A DNA stretch of 45,447 nucleotides from a virus: IMG/VR virus record IMGVR_UViG_3300037882_001543, positions 1 through 45,447 of that record; one strand, 5' to 3'. The notes under the pieces were generated by a model. It was not told the origin of the DNA. It saw only the letters and a program-made list of their open reading frames with translations, and did no database searches. Made by a program: the position numbers and the translations under genes. Positions 24,308 through 31,238 of the stretch are shown in pieces (within the stretch, counting starts at the first letter, position 1; each line of letters starts with the position of its first letter).

Positions 24308-24775
24308 TTATTTCACCAACGCATGCCCGCCCTTAGGCGGAATGCCATCATAGAATGCCGCATTATTCGTATTAGTATTATTCTGAACACCCCCGCTACC
24401 CCTCAAACCTTTCCCAATCATATGCCCAGCCGCGCCAATAGCCGCCGCGTTCAACACCGCCCCGCCCACGCCATTCAGTGTACCGGGTTCAAACGCTTGG
24501 TCCCAGTGATCTGACATCACGCCATTAATCTCACGTTTCATCGTCACGCATTCACTAAACTTCAGCTTGTCGTAGCCCTCGTACATCGTGGCATCTATAC
24601 GCGCCGATGTAGGACATTCCTGATGCAAGACTTCCGTATAGGGTGATGTGATCATGCCAGGGTTGCGCTTGATCTTCGTATTCTTAATGACATCAACCTC
24701 CATATGCCAACTATTCTGCACCGATTGACACCCTACTAAGCCAATTAACATCATGCCAATAATTGCCGCTTTCAT
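24308..24775 (-). CDS. Lipoprotein with glycine-zipper-like segment
   Basis: 155 residues from ATG 24775 after AAGGAGG. Lipoprotein signal with lipobox LVGC (Cys16). The mature part has two further Cys; from about residue 102 (GGAVLNAAAIGAAGHMIGKG) it holds a Gly/Ala-rich segment like glycine zippers of outer-membrane lipoproteins, then an Asn/Thr-rich tail. It probably sits in the outer membrane or periplasm. Possible roles are superinfection exclusion, spanin or surface alteration. Overlaps the small membrane protein gene upstream (GTATAATG). Confidence 0.75.
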   Translation of the reverse strand: MKAAIIGMMLIGLVGCQSVQNSWHMEVDVIKNTKIKRNPGMITSPYTEVLHQECPTSARIDATMYEGYDKLKFSECVTMKREINGVMSDHWDQAFEPGTLNGVGGAVLNAAAIGAAGHMIGKGLRGSGGVQNNTNTNNAAFYDGIPPKGGHALVK

Positions 24776-24906
24776 TATACCTCCTTAGTTGACCATCTCA
24801 CCCACGCCCACACGCCGACAACCAGCACACTCAACCCAAGCCACACCCCTACTAACACAATCTCAGCCCACATGAACGCTGTGATGACTTCTTGAAGCAG
24901 AGTCAT
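24775..24906 (-). CDS. 43-aa single-pass membrane protein
   Basis: ATG 24906 overlaps the upstream stop (ATGA); stop overlaps the lipoprotein start. About 20 hydrophobic residues (IVLVGVWLGLSVLVVGVWAW) flanked by an acidic N-terminus and basic C-terminus (N-out or small anchoring peptide). Its last codons also supply the AAGGAGG ribosome-binding site of the lipoprotein gene. Function unknown. Confidence 0.6.
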   Translation of the reverse strand: MTLLQEVITAFMWAEIVLVGVWLGLSVLVVGVWAWVRWSTKEV

Positions 24907-25034
24907 CGCCGTATATTGGCGCGTGGGAACTTACGGGCCTCACGCGCCGCCATATAATCCACAACCCAATACACCAACCAGGCTACTAATGAAATCGCCA
25001 CCACGATCTTGCCCGCTAATATGTCAATGTCCAT
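24903..25034 (-). CDS. 43-aa single-pass membrane protein
   Basis: ATG 25034 follows GGGAG. Hydrophobic segment ILAGKIVVAISLVAWLVYWV, then a charged basic tail (REARKFPRANIRR). Tandem with the similarly sized membrane gene at 24775; they may form a hetero-pair. Function unknown. Confidence 0.6.
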   Translation of the reverse strand: MDIDILAGKIVVAISLVAWLVYWVVDYMAAREARKFPRANIRR

Positions 25035-25212
25035 TTTTAATCTCCCTCTCAACGATGGCACGCACCCGCGCTATAAGCGAATCGTCAGTCTCAAAATCAT
25101 CTGCCATTACATCAAACCCTACATTTGCCGCATCTCTAGCGCGAGCAATCGTGCGGCGATGTCCGATATGGTACACTGTTCGTACTTGATACGGCCCGAT
25201 ATGATAGAGCAT
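25024..25212 (-). CDS. Small hypothetical protein
   Basis: 62 residues if started at ATG 25212, with a His/Arg-rich N-terminus (VYHIGHRRTIARARDAAN) and an acidic helical C-terminus ending EREIKNGH. No Shine-Dalgarno at this start. A later Met (residue 36) would give 27 residues. The stop overlaps the next start by 11 bases. Confidence 0.45.
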   Translation of the reverse strand: MLYHIGPYQVRTVYHIGHRRTIARARDAANVGFDVMADDFETDDSLIARVRAIVEREIKNGH

Positions 25213-25368
25213 AAAACAAATCGAGGGCGAGACACTGAAGCCCCGCCCCCGTCCTTTGATTATTGTCGTAACAGAGAGACTTTCACTCTCTAATAGGGGT
25301 TCCCCCGTCTGGCCTACGGGATTTAACAGCTTACAGCGGCACCGCAGCCAGCTTGTGACGTTTATTAA
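25213..25368. other. Non-coding gap with a small hairpin
   Basis: A 156-bp gap between minus-strand genes with no gene that I can support. It holds an inverted repeat AGAGAG...CTCTCT near 25272-25290 (loop about seven) and GC-rich blocks around 25235-25253. These could attenuate or process the early transcript, but no U tract makes a terminator certain. Confidence 0.4.
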
Positions 25369-25905
25369 TTACTGCTCAAGCGCCTTAATCGCCCTCACCC
25401 AGTTCTTGGCATCAGGGTACTTGTCAGTCGCTTCTGATTTCGTAATGGTAATCTCAGCGGCGTGTTCGGTGAAGTAGTCAAGTACCTGCTTGACCGTCAT
25501 GCTCTGCCCCGTTCCCTTAGAGGCAATCCCCGCCATCTGTCCAAAGAACTTACTCTCATTGCTCAACTCACCTTTGCTGTTGAGAACTGACGCCGACGCA
25601 ACCCGCTGAAAGAACGTACGCGGGCGTTCAAGGACTGCAAACGGGGCATCCTTACCAGCCCCATCGCGCTTCGAGGTCAATGACAGGCGCAGATTATGAC
25701 GTGTCTTATTGAACCAAGGATTACGTTGCGTTTGTTCTTCATCGAAGTACTCCTTATCGTCCTTTTTGCTCTCATAGGACTCCGCCTGGAAACGATACCG
25801 GCCCGCTTCGATCAGATCCGCTTCCTGTGCTTGCTTGATAAGATCGGCACTGACCTGATCGTTAAAATCCTCGGCTACATTTACTTCGTTTGAATCGTCC
25901 TTCAT
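25369..25905 (-). CDS. Possible ssDNA-binding / recombination accessory protein
   Basis: 178 residues, acidic N-terminus (NVAEDFNDQVSADLIKQAQE), a central region with aromatic and basic residues (YRFQAESYESKK, NPWFNKTRHNLRLSLTSKRD) and a helical C-terminus. The position next to a Walker-type ATPase and a RecB/Cas4-like nuclease is where many phages encode a single-strand binding protein. No OB-fold motif can be confirmed by eye. Stop/start overlap with the upstream gene (ATGA). Confidence 0.5.
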   Translation of the reverse strand: MKDDSNEVNVAEDFNDQVSADLIKQAQEADLIEAGRYRFQAESYESKKDDKEYFDEEQTQRNPWFNKTRHNLRLSLTSKRDGAGKDAPFAVLERPRTFFQRVASASVLNSKGELSNESKFFGQMAGIASKGTGQSMTVKQVLDYFTEHAAEITITKSEATDKYPDAKNWVRAIKALEQ

Positions 25906-26123
25906 AGGGGGTTTAACTCCTTAAAAAGTTGTATTGTTCGCACATCAGGAACATAAATTAATGTTCCATAAGTTGTTTCATCACGAGCGATTTCAAATAC
26001 ACGACAAGCCCATCCGTTTGTGTCTAAATCACGAAGGTTCACGCGGGCGGGACCACGAGCATCTACAATCATATCCAATGTAAGTTGGTTATCGTGCGTC
26101 CCGCCGTATTCCACATACTGCAT
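25902..26123 (-). CDS. Small hypothetical protein of the recombination block
   Basis: 73 residues from ATG 26123 after GGGGTGAAG. A small beta/alpha protein (LTLDMIVDARGPARVNLRDLD, TYGTLIYVPDVRTI). Unknown. It lies between the AAA ATPase and the SSB-like candidate and is coupled to the latter. Confidence 0.6.
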   Translation of the reverse strand: MQYVEYGGTHDNQLTLDMIVDARGPARVNLRDLDTNGWACRVFEIARDETTYGTLIYVPDVRTIQLFKELNPL

Positions 26124-26127
26124 TTCT

Positions 26128-26985
26128 TCACCCCACGTAGATTTTCCCCTCGGTTATTAATGTGTGTTGATTCGCAATGGCGTACACCTCATCGAGGGCC
26201 TTTGATATTTGAGCATCTAGCTTAGTCCAATCTTGCGCCACCTCCCTTGGTAGTTTGAGTTTTTGTGTCACTTCAATCGGCAACTTCATGCCCGCGCCCC
26301 AGACCCAGCCGCCTGGTTGCGTTTGCCAATAATACCTTGTCGCAGCCCCGACACCCTCAATACCACAATTCAGCACAAGCGAGAATTCACCCATGATCTT
26401 ACGGGCTGCTTGTCCAGGAAGGTCAGGGTAGACATGCTTTTTCTTCTTACCCTCGGCACTTTGATCCATGGGATTGTCTTGTTCGGCGCCATCCCAACAG
26501 GTCAAGACCGCATACTCAACGCTACTGGAAAGGATCAGGTCAATGTATTCCCAGAATAACGAATGGGCCTTGCTGTATAGCTTCGGCTCGAATTCTTCGC
26601 CAGTATAGTTACAGCCTCCACATACACTTGCCAGGATGACTTGATAGGCTTTATGTATGCCATCCCCAAAGAACGTCTTCACCGGCCCATGTTTACCTGC
26701 AAGGATGTCAATCGTCGTCTTGCGCATCTCAGCACTGATAGCCCGCCAATCCTGAGGCTTCGTCACGTCAATGTCATCGGGTATTAGGGCAATTAATGGC
26801 TGTCCATCTTGTGTCGTGAATGATAGTGACGAACTGCCCTTCTCTTTAGGAAAGATCTGCCCAATAACAGGACCAGGCCAAGTACGCAAGCTGGTAGACT
26901 TGCCGCTATTAGGTGGGCCATTGAGTAATACTCGCCTGAACTTCTTTCGTAAGGTATCAAGGTCTCGGTTTGAGCTATAAGCCAA
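26128..26985 (-). CDS. AAA/RecA-type ATPase, Sak4-like recombinase candidate
   Basis: 285 residues from TTG 26985 after AAAGGAGC. Walker A GPPNSGKST at about residues 23-31; Walker B candidate TFFGDGIHK near 107; later RKIMGEFSLVLNCG and WVWGAGMK. Phage proteins of this design (AAA_24/Sak4-type) anneal strands or help recombination-dependent replication. The pairing with the nuclease at 26986 and SSB-like gene at 25369 supports recombination. The start codon follows the upstream TAG directly. Confidence 0.75.
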   Translation of the reverse strand: MAYSSNRDLDTLRKKFRRVLLNGPPNSGKSTSLRTWPGPVIGQIFPKEKGSSSLSFTTQDGQPLIALIPDDIDVTKPQDWRAISAEMRKTTIDILAGKHGPVKTFFGDGIHKAYQVILASVCGGCNYTGEEFEPKLYSKAHSLFWEYIDLILSSSVEYAVLTCWDGAEQDNPMDQSAEGKKKKHVYPDLPGQAARKIMGEFSLVLNCGIEGVGAATRYYWQTQPGGWVWGAGMKLPIEVTQKLKLPREVAQDWTKLDAQISKALDEVYAIANQHTLITEGKIYVG

Positions 26986-27861
26986 CTACTTGCTCCTTTC
27001 TATCTTGACATATTGAACACTCATCGCCGCTTCATCTAGTGTGTGAGTAAGGCACGCATCCTCATACTCACAGGGACCCCATTTATCCTCGTGGACAGCA
27101 CTACCACCAATAGCCCGAGGCGATAAGCTCTTTAGGCTGGCCATGTCACCCCATAGAAAGGTGGCGTCCTTCAACCACAGCCCACTATCATAATAAGGCG
27201 AGGCCCCAAATGGCGCACTCAATTTGACATAAGGCGTGATCTTCTTACGATTCCCCGCCAACACAACAAGGACAATGTAGAAGCGTTTTGCGCCTGTCGC
27301 CCATTGATAATGAAACCGCTGCTGTGTCTTAGCGTGCTTATCAATTTCTGCATCAAGCCACTCGGGATCTAATTTGACCTTCAATTTATAATCCACAACA
27401 GCCGGGCCAAGCCCATCAAGAGGATCAGCCAAAACGTCAATTCGGCAATTTCCATGCGCCTCATAAGTTTTCTCGCTTTGTAAGATCCTCCAATCTTTCA
27501 TGGGGTTGTGTGCGTGATAGAGATGAACTGCTTGTTCTAATTTCAACGCGAGCAGGTCATAGAATGGTTCATCTTTTACGTGTACCCTTCTCCCCGCATC
27601 TAGGTACATTGCAAGCTGTTCATTCATCGCCCGTTGTCCGGCTGCGACTATTTCAACAACGGGTAGGGTTTTCACACCCTCAATGAGCATGGCATTGTAG
27701 AGATTCATGGACACGGAAAAGCCAGTCCCTAATACCGCACAAAGTTCGGGGTACAAAATCATGCGAGGTTTCCACCCCGCTCTATTCAAGGCCCATTTGC
27801 GAGGACATTTGGAAAATGTCTCAGTCGCACTGGGGCTAAATACAGGCGTTAATTCCTGCAT
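26986..27861 (-). CDS. PD-(D/E)XK nuclease, RecB/Cas4-like
   Basis: 291 residues, ATG after AAGGAG. N-terminal FSPSATETFSKCPRKWALNR is the typical Cas4/RecB start with a Cys; the catalytic pattern is RIDVLADP (Asp), then about 12 residues on VVDYKLKVK (D-x-K), and a downstream QRFHYQWA helix (Q-x3-Y). A C-terminal CEYEDACL pair with the N-terminal Cys could bind an Fe-S cluster as in Cas4. Likely a 5'-3' exonuclease producing single strands for the recombinase next to it. Confidence 0.82.
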   Translation of the reverse strand: MQELTPVFSPSATETFSKCPRKWALNRAGWKPRMILYPELCAVLGTGFSVSMNLYNAMLIEGVKTLPVVEIVAAGQRAMNEQLAMYLDAGRRVHVKDEPFYDLLALKLEQAVHLYHAHNPMKDWRILQSEKTYEAHGNCRIDVLADPLDGLGPAVVDYKLKVKLDPEWLDAEIDKHAKTQQRFHYQWATGAKRFYIVLVVLAGNRKKITPYVKLSAPFGASPYYDSGLWLKDATFLWGDMASLKSLSPRAIGGSAVHEDKWGPCEYEDACLTHTLDEAAMSVQYVKIERSK

Positions 27862-27914
27862 AAGGCTCCTTATGGAATTGTTTTGTGAGTGGCTAGTATA
27901 CGCGGGGGGTACTC

Positions 27915-28910
27915 ATGCCGGTACCGTATGCGTATAACAGCGCCTCACCATACATGGAGGTCGTGACGTTGGAACCTATCTCTCTCGCAGAGTATCGGGC
28001 GCTTCCGGTTTTGTCTGTTCCATATCTAATTCATCGACTGATACCTGAAAAGTCACGTATAGCACTCGTTGGTCCTGCAAAAACTGGTAAGTCATTTTTC
28101 GCATTTCAACTTGCTCTTGCCGTGGCGCAAGGACTGCCCTTTCTAGGGCGGTCAACATCCAAAGGCCGTGTTTTATATCTACAATTCGATACTCCCGACC
28201 CGATATGGAAAGAGCGCTTAGACGATCTAGTCGTAAATGGGGTCGATTTAAGTGGGGATATTGTGCTAATTCGTCCCGGCACAATGGAGAAACCATTTGA
28301 TCTGATGTCCCTTCAATCTCAGACGATGCTGAATAAGCTCGTGAATAGGGTTGAACCAAAGCTCGTCATTATCGACGTGCTTTCTAAGATACATCATCTC
28401 GATGGCAATACTGAACGGGATATGCGCCGTGTGTGGGATGTTCTCAATAGTATATTCGGGGACATGGCTTTGATGATCGTCCACCATACAACTAAAGGAA
28501 GCGAGACGGCTGGGGTAGCCGATAGGAACGAAAGCCAATATGCCCCACCCCCGCGTCCTTCGAGTGCGGGAAAAGGGAGTGGGTTTATTGGCGGTGAGGT
28601 AGATGCAAATTGGCTTCTCTGGCCGACTGGCGAGAATCAGGCCTTTTATTGGGTCGAGTCAAGGTTTGACGAGGACATTAAACTCCAGGCCATTCGAGAT
28701 AGTGAAACAGGTATGTGGAACTTCCCAGAAGAAGCGACGATTAAAGACGTATCTGAGCAACTTGTAACCTTATGCGCTGAGCACCCAACACTCAGCCATC
28801 ATCACCTTGCCCCAATCGTCAAGCAGCGGTTTGGTCTTTCGAGGGCAAGTTATTATCGTCGCATGGCTGGGCTGAAATGCCGACACTCGCTATCGCCAAA
28901 CGAAAGCTAG
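27915..28910 (+). CDS. RepA-like AAA ATPase (replicative helicase candidate) with C-terminal winged helix
   Basis: 331 residues. Walker A LVGPAKTGKS (residues 51-60), Walker B KLVIIDVLSKI near 148, and LMIVHHTTKG, which match RepA/AAA_25 hexameric helicases of the RSF1010 RepA type. The last 60 residues (VSEQLVTLCAEHP ... GLSRASYYRRMAGL) look like a helix-turn-helix/winged helix. It is the only plus-strand gene in 17.5-30.8 kb, divergent from the nuclease gene and overlapping the sigma-factor gene tail-to-tail for 92 bases. It would unwind DNA at the origin. The start might instead be Met14 (27954). Confidence 0.8.
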   Translation: MPVPYAYNSASPYMEVVTLEPISLAEYRALPVLSVPYLIHRLIPEKSRIALVGPAKTGKSFFAFQLALAVAQGLPFLGRSTSKGRVLYLQFDTPDPIWKERLDDLVVNGVDLSGDIVLIRPGTMEKPFDLMSLQSQTMLNKLVNRVEPKLVIIDVLSKIHHLDGNTERDMRRVWDVLNSIFGDMALMIVHHTTKGSETAGVADRNESQYAPPPRPSSAGKGSGFIGGEVDANWLLWPTGENQAFYWVESRFDEDIKLQAIRDSETGMWNFPEEATIKDVSEQLVTLCAEHPTLSHHHLAPIVKQRFGLSRASYYRRMAGLKCRHSLSPNES

Positions 28911-29409
28911 GGAGGATGCACGTATGGTAGTGTTTCTTCAGTGCCCCGGGAGACCTTTTACAGCCTATGATTCGATGAATCTCTTTAAAGGGCTTACGGG
29001 CGACGATATGGAGACGTAGGATATCTTGATCCTGCACTGACAACTTAGACAACGCCGCCTGGACACCCCGTTCACGCGGCGTTTCTATTTCCTCATTGTG
29101 TAATTCTGGACTACTCAATGATAACTCAAGATCCCCTATCGGGACGGCATTATGGGCTTCTATGTCTCGGTTGTCTGGATTGAGCCAGATGAAGCGCTTG
29201 ATATACCACATAATCTGCTTTCTCATCCACCCATTCGGGGCCTTGTTCATATCCATCCGCTTTAATCCATCTGGTCTTGCCAATAATCTCACCACAACCC
29301 CCTGTAACACATCCGCCGCCATATCCTCATCCTTCACTAATCCTCGTGCAAGGGTAAGCCACGCTTTTTGATGTTTTGTGTATAGCGCCTCAAACTCTCC
29401 TTTAGTCAT
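28819..29409 (-). CDS. RNA polymerase sigma factor (ECF/sigma70-like)
   Basis: 196 residues. Region 2-like helix LARGLVKDEDMAADVLQGVV at about residues 20-40 and region 4-like helix-turn-helix ALSKLSVQDQDILRLHIVA and KPFKEIHRIIGCKRSPGALK around 119-155. It also has a Trp-rich linker (WMRKQIMWYIKRFIW). It should bind host core RNA polymerase and direct it to phage promoters. This offers an explanation for gene timing in a phage with a T7-like virion but no T7-like RNA polymerase. The 3' end overlaps the RepA-like gene by 92 bases on the opposite strand. Confidence 0.78.
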   Translation of the reverse strand: MTKGEFEALYTKHQKAWLTLARGLVKDEDMAADVLQGVVVRLLARPDGLKRMDMNKAPNGWMRKQIMWYIKRFIWLNPDNRDIEAHNAVPIGDLELSLSSPELHNEEIETPRERGVQAALSKLSVQDQDILRLHIVARKPFKEIHRIIGCKRSPGALKKHYHTCILPSFRLAIASVGISAQPCDDNNLPSKDQTAA

Positions 29410-29624
29410 AAAAGACTCTTCCCTTCTGTGGCTTTGCGTACAATAAAGGCCAGGATACGGGGCAAGGCTGCAATCAAATCAAGGTCAGTTAATCTGAGTT
29501 GTAACGAAGTTCGTGCAATGGTATCCGCAAGGATACGCTCATGGGGTTGCATATCGGCGAAACTTTTAGGGGCATTCGTCAGTAACTCTAATTCTTCAAT
29601 CGCCTGCTTGATGTCGGGGTCCAT
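29406..29624 (-). CDS. Small helical hypothetical protein
   Basis: 72 residues with helices DIKQAIEELELLTN and RTSLQLRLTDLDLIAALPRIL. ATG overlaps the upstream stop (GTAATG); stop overlaps the sigma-factor start. It could be an anti-sigma or partner factor by position, but there is no motif to support that. Confidence 0.6.
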   Translation of the reverse strand: MDPDIKQAIEELELLTNAPKSFADMQPHERILADTIARTSLQLRLTDLDLIAALPRILAFIVRKATEGKSLL

Positions 29625-29977
29625 TACTTACCCACCTCTTGTGCCTGGCTGGTTTGTGTCGTGTTTACCCCGACAGGCTCAATCGTGGCAACCCACTTGG
29701 CAATCTTCTGCCTAGACCACTTGGCCCTATCATTCAAACATAGGCCAATCACGTTGTACACGGCATGTTCCCGAACACACCAAGGGCATTCCACGTTTCG
29801 GTTAAGCCAGGGCCAGATCTTTACCACCGCGGGATAAATATACCTACCCATCTCATGGCCAACGGCATCTAATCCCGCCTGTAAACTACAGCTTGCTTTT
29901 GGGTATTTGAGCGGTCCAAATGCGGGGGGCCTCATCATTGCCCCCAATAAAATCGCCTCACTCAATGGTATCATCAT
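29624..29977 (-). CDS. Conserved phage hypothetical protein with CPWC
   Basis: 117 residues from ATG 29977, after GGTGGAG. The N-terminus (MIPLSEAILLGAMMRPPAFG) is a recurrent start of a protein family common in environmental phages. A CPWC motif and another Cys in VIGLCLND suggest a metal or redox site. Role unknown. Confidence 0.65.
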   Translation of the reverse strand: MMIPLSEAILLGAMMRPPAFGPLKYPKASCSLQAGLDAVGHEMGRYIYPAVVKIWPWLNRNVECPWCVREHAVYNVIGLCLNDRAKWSRQKIAKWVATIEPVGVNTTQTSQAQEVGK

Positions 29978-30089
29978 TCTCCACCCCCTTTTCTTTTGCG
30001 GTCGCCTTTTCAATGGGAAAGCTACTCTCGCCCGGTTCAAACACGCGCACTTGGTCGGTTGCGTATGAATAGTCAAAGGTAAGAGTCAT
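29958..30089 (-). CDS. 43-aa acidic protein
   Basis: ATG 30089 overlaps the upstream stop as ATGA. Polar, acidic C-terminus (KGVENDDTIE) after a short beta N-terminus (LTFDYSYATDQVRVF). It overlaps the next gene start (29977) by 20 bases. Its C-terminal codons include the next gene's ribosome-binding site (GGGGGTGGAG). Confidence 0.5.
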   Translation of the reverse strand: MTLTFDYSYATDQVRVFEPGESSFPIEKATAKEKGVENDDTIE

Positions 30090-30325
30090 GATGCCGATAA
30101 CCCCTTTGTCTTGGTCAATTGCTCAACCGCGACGGCTAAGACAACGGCTCTATGCTGAACAGGTTCGCTGCTTTGTGCTCTTGCAAAGACAGTTTCCTTA
30201 TAAGCAGACTCAAGGCCTTTCAGTAGATCATCCACGCCATGTTGTCGAATGAGATCCTTTAATGTTCTCTTGATGGTATATTCCCGAACCTGTTGGTGAA
30301 CTGCGTTGAAGTTTCGGATGTACAT
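30086..30325 (-). CDS. Small helical early protein
   Basis: 79 residues starting MYIRNFNAVHQQVREYTIKR, followed by a helical body (LKDLIRQHGVDDLLKGLESA). The start is two bases after a run of ten G that acts as the ribosome-binding site. The MYIRNFN start recurs in the mini-ORF at 30568-30609. Function unknown. Confidence 0.65.
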   Translation of the reverse strand: MYIRNFNAVHQQVREYTIKRTLKDLIRQHGVDDLLKGLESAYKETVFARAQSSEPVQHRAVVLAVAVEQLTKTKGLSAS

Positions 30326-30327
30326 AG

Positions 30328-30337
30328 CCCCCCCCCC
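30328..30337 (-). repeat. Ten-G homopolymer at a ribosome-binding site
   Basis: Ten consecutive C on the plus strand (G10 in the mRNA) lie two bases before ATG 30325. The tract is the only Shine-Dalgarno-like element for that gene. Length change would alter spacing; the tract is also a place where an assembly may be wrong. Confidence 0.7.
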
Positions 30338-30340
30338 TAT

Positions 30341-30571
30341 TTAATGGAGATTGCGAACAGTCTTATAATAATGTTTCAACGCAACTACGTTTTTGGGGTA
30401 TAACGCCCCCACGCCAGGGTCTTCTTTAAGTATAAACGCAACGATATCTACGAGATGATCGCACGCGGCAGATTTCGCACATAGCCGAAAGAGTGCGCGT
30501 GATGAGAGTTGTACTTTTGGTGGGTTTATAATGCGCTCCTTTAGTCGTTTCTTGGCACCTTTTAGAGTCAT
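30341..30571 (-). CDS. Small basic early protein
   Basis: 76 residues from ATG 30571, six bases after GGAG. Basic N-terminus (LKGAKKRLKERIINPPKVQL), then a helix with two Cys (FRLCAKSAACDHLVDIVAFI). Might bind nucleic acid, but no motif is clear. An earlier in-frame start (30640) would run through the mini-ORF upstream and lacks a ribosome-binding site. Confidence 0.6.
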   Translation of the reverse strand: MTLKGAKKRLKERIINPPKVQLSSRALFRLCAKSAACDHLVDIVAFILKEDPGVGALYPKNVVALKHYYKTVRNLH

Positions 30572-30609
30572 ATAATCTCCAACCGCGTGTTGAAGTTGCG
30601 TATGTACAT
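30568..30609 (-). CDS. 13-codon mini-ORF (MYIRNFNTRLEII), truncated copy of the 30325 gene start
   Basis: ATG 30609 overlaps the upstream stop (TAATG) with AAGGGG in front, and the TGA overlaps the ATG of the next gene (ATGA). The first seven residues equal those of the gene starting at 30325. It acts as a translational bridge between two genes and looks like a duplication remnant. Confidence 0.45.
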   Translation of the reverse strand: MYIRNFNTRLEII

Positions 30610-30812
30610 TATGCCCCTTCCGCTTTATGGATAACAGCAAAACACATCTCGGTTAGTTCATTCCACCATTCATGCGTACAGCTATTCGTCTGTATAGGGC
30701 GGCCCCGGTCCCAGTGTATATGCTGTGGAGCACCATCACGAGCCCTAATTGCATTGAGTTCATATGTCGTTAATTTCAACACGGCTAGTAATTCGCGCTC
30801 TAAAGGGGTCAT
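30609..30812 (-). CDS. First gene of the leftward early operon, hypothetical
   Basis: 67 residues, ATG 30812 with GGAGG five bases upstream. Helical N-terminus (LERELLAVLKLTTYELNAIR), then a Trp/His/Thr-rich segment (HIHWDRGRPIQTN, THEWWNELTEM). As the promoter-proximal gene it is expected to be expressed first after entry. Function unknown; host takeover is a common role for such genes. Confidence 0.65.
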   Translation of the reverse strand: MTPLERELLAVLKLTTYELNAIRARDGAPQHIHWDRGRPIQTNSCTHEWWNELTEMCFAVIHKAEGA

Positions 30813-30930
30813 TGAGCCTCCATAGAAAAAGGATCACAGTGTCTCGCACAAGTCGGGTAGGGTGTCCGCAAACGGTTGATGCCCCCCGCACTCTTACGCC
30901 CATCCGTTTCTAGTGGGCTCTGATGGTGCG

Positions 30931-30958
30931 GTTATATCAGACCTTAAAATAATGTCAA
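30931..30958 (-). promoter_or_regulatory. Leftward early promoter (sigma70 consensus)
   Basis: On the minus strand TTGACA (30953-30958) and TATAAC (30931-30936), spacer 16 bp. This drives the long leftward operon starting at 30812, leaving a leader of about 110 nt; near its 5' end a small GCCCA/TGGGC hairpin (30898-30918) could form. Confidence 0.75.
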
Positions 30959-30971
30959 GGGGTTTTACTAG

Positions 30972-30999
30972 TTGCGTGCGAATTATTTTGTGGTATGAT
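30972..30999 (+). promoter_or_regulatory. Rightward promoter (divergent from the leftward one)
   Basis: TTGCGT (30972-30977) and TATGAT (30994-30999), spacer 16 bp. It lies upstream of the RHH-like gene at 31044. The two promoters are back to back with 13 bp between their -35 elements, so a repressor could control both. Confidence 0.65.
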
Positions 31000-31043
31000 G
31001 CACTATGTAAGGTTTTATCTGACAGCCAAAAAGGACTACTATC

Positions 31044-31238
31044 ATGGCACAAGTAAAAACTCGCCTCAATCAACGTTCAGTGTATTTAGACGAGGACACA
31101 GCCCAACAAGTGCAAGCCTTCATGCACCGATATCCCTATCTATCCTTTAGTATGATAAATAACGCGGCCTTACGGTTGTATTTCCACGAAACTGCTGGGG
31201 GAATAGATGGGAACCTTGAGCCCTTACACAGCCCATAA
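31044..31238 (+). CDS. Ribbon-helix-helix-like small regulator
   Basis: 64 residues after AAAAAGGA. A basic/polar beta start (VKTRLNQRSVYLDEDTAQQV), then two helices (QAFMHRYPYLSFSMINNAAL): the shape of Arc/CopG-type repressors. It sits next to the divergent promoters and is a natural candidate to bind them. The call is inferred from size, secondary-structure pattern and position. Confidence 0.55.
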   Translation: MAQVKTRLNQRSVYLDEDTAQQVQAFMHRYPYLSFSMINNAALRLYFHETAGGIDGNLEPLHSP

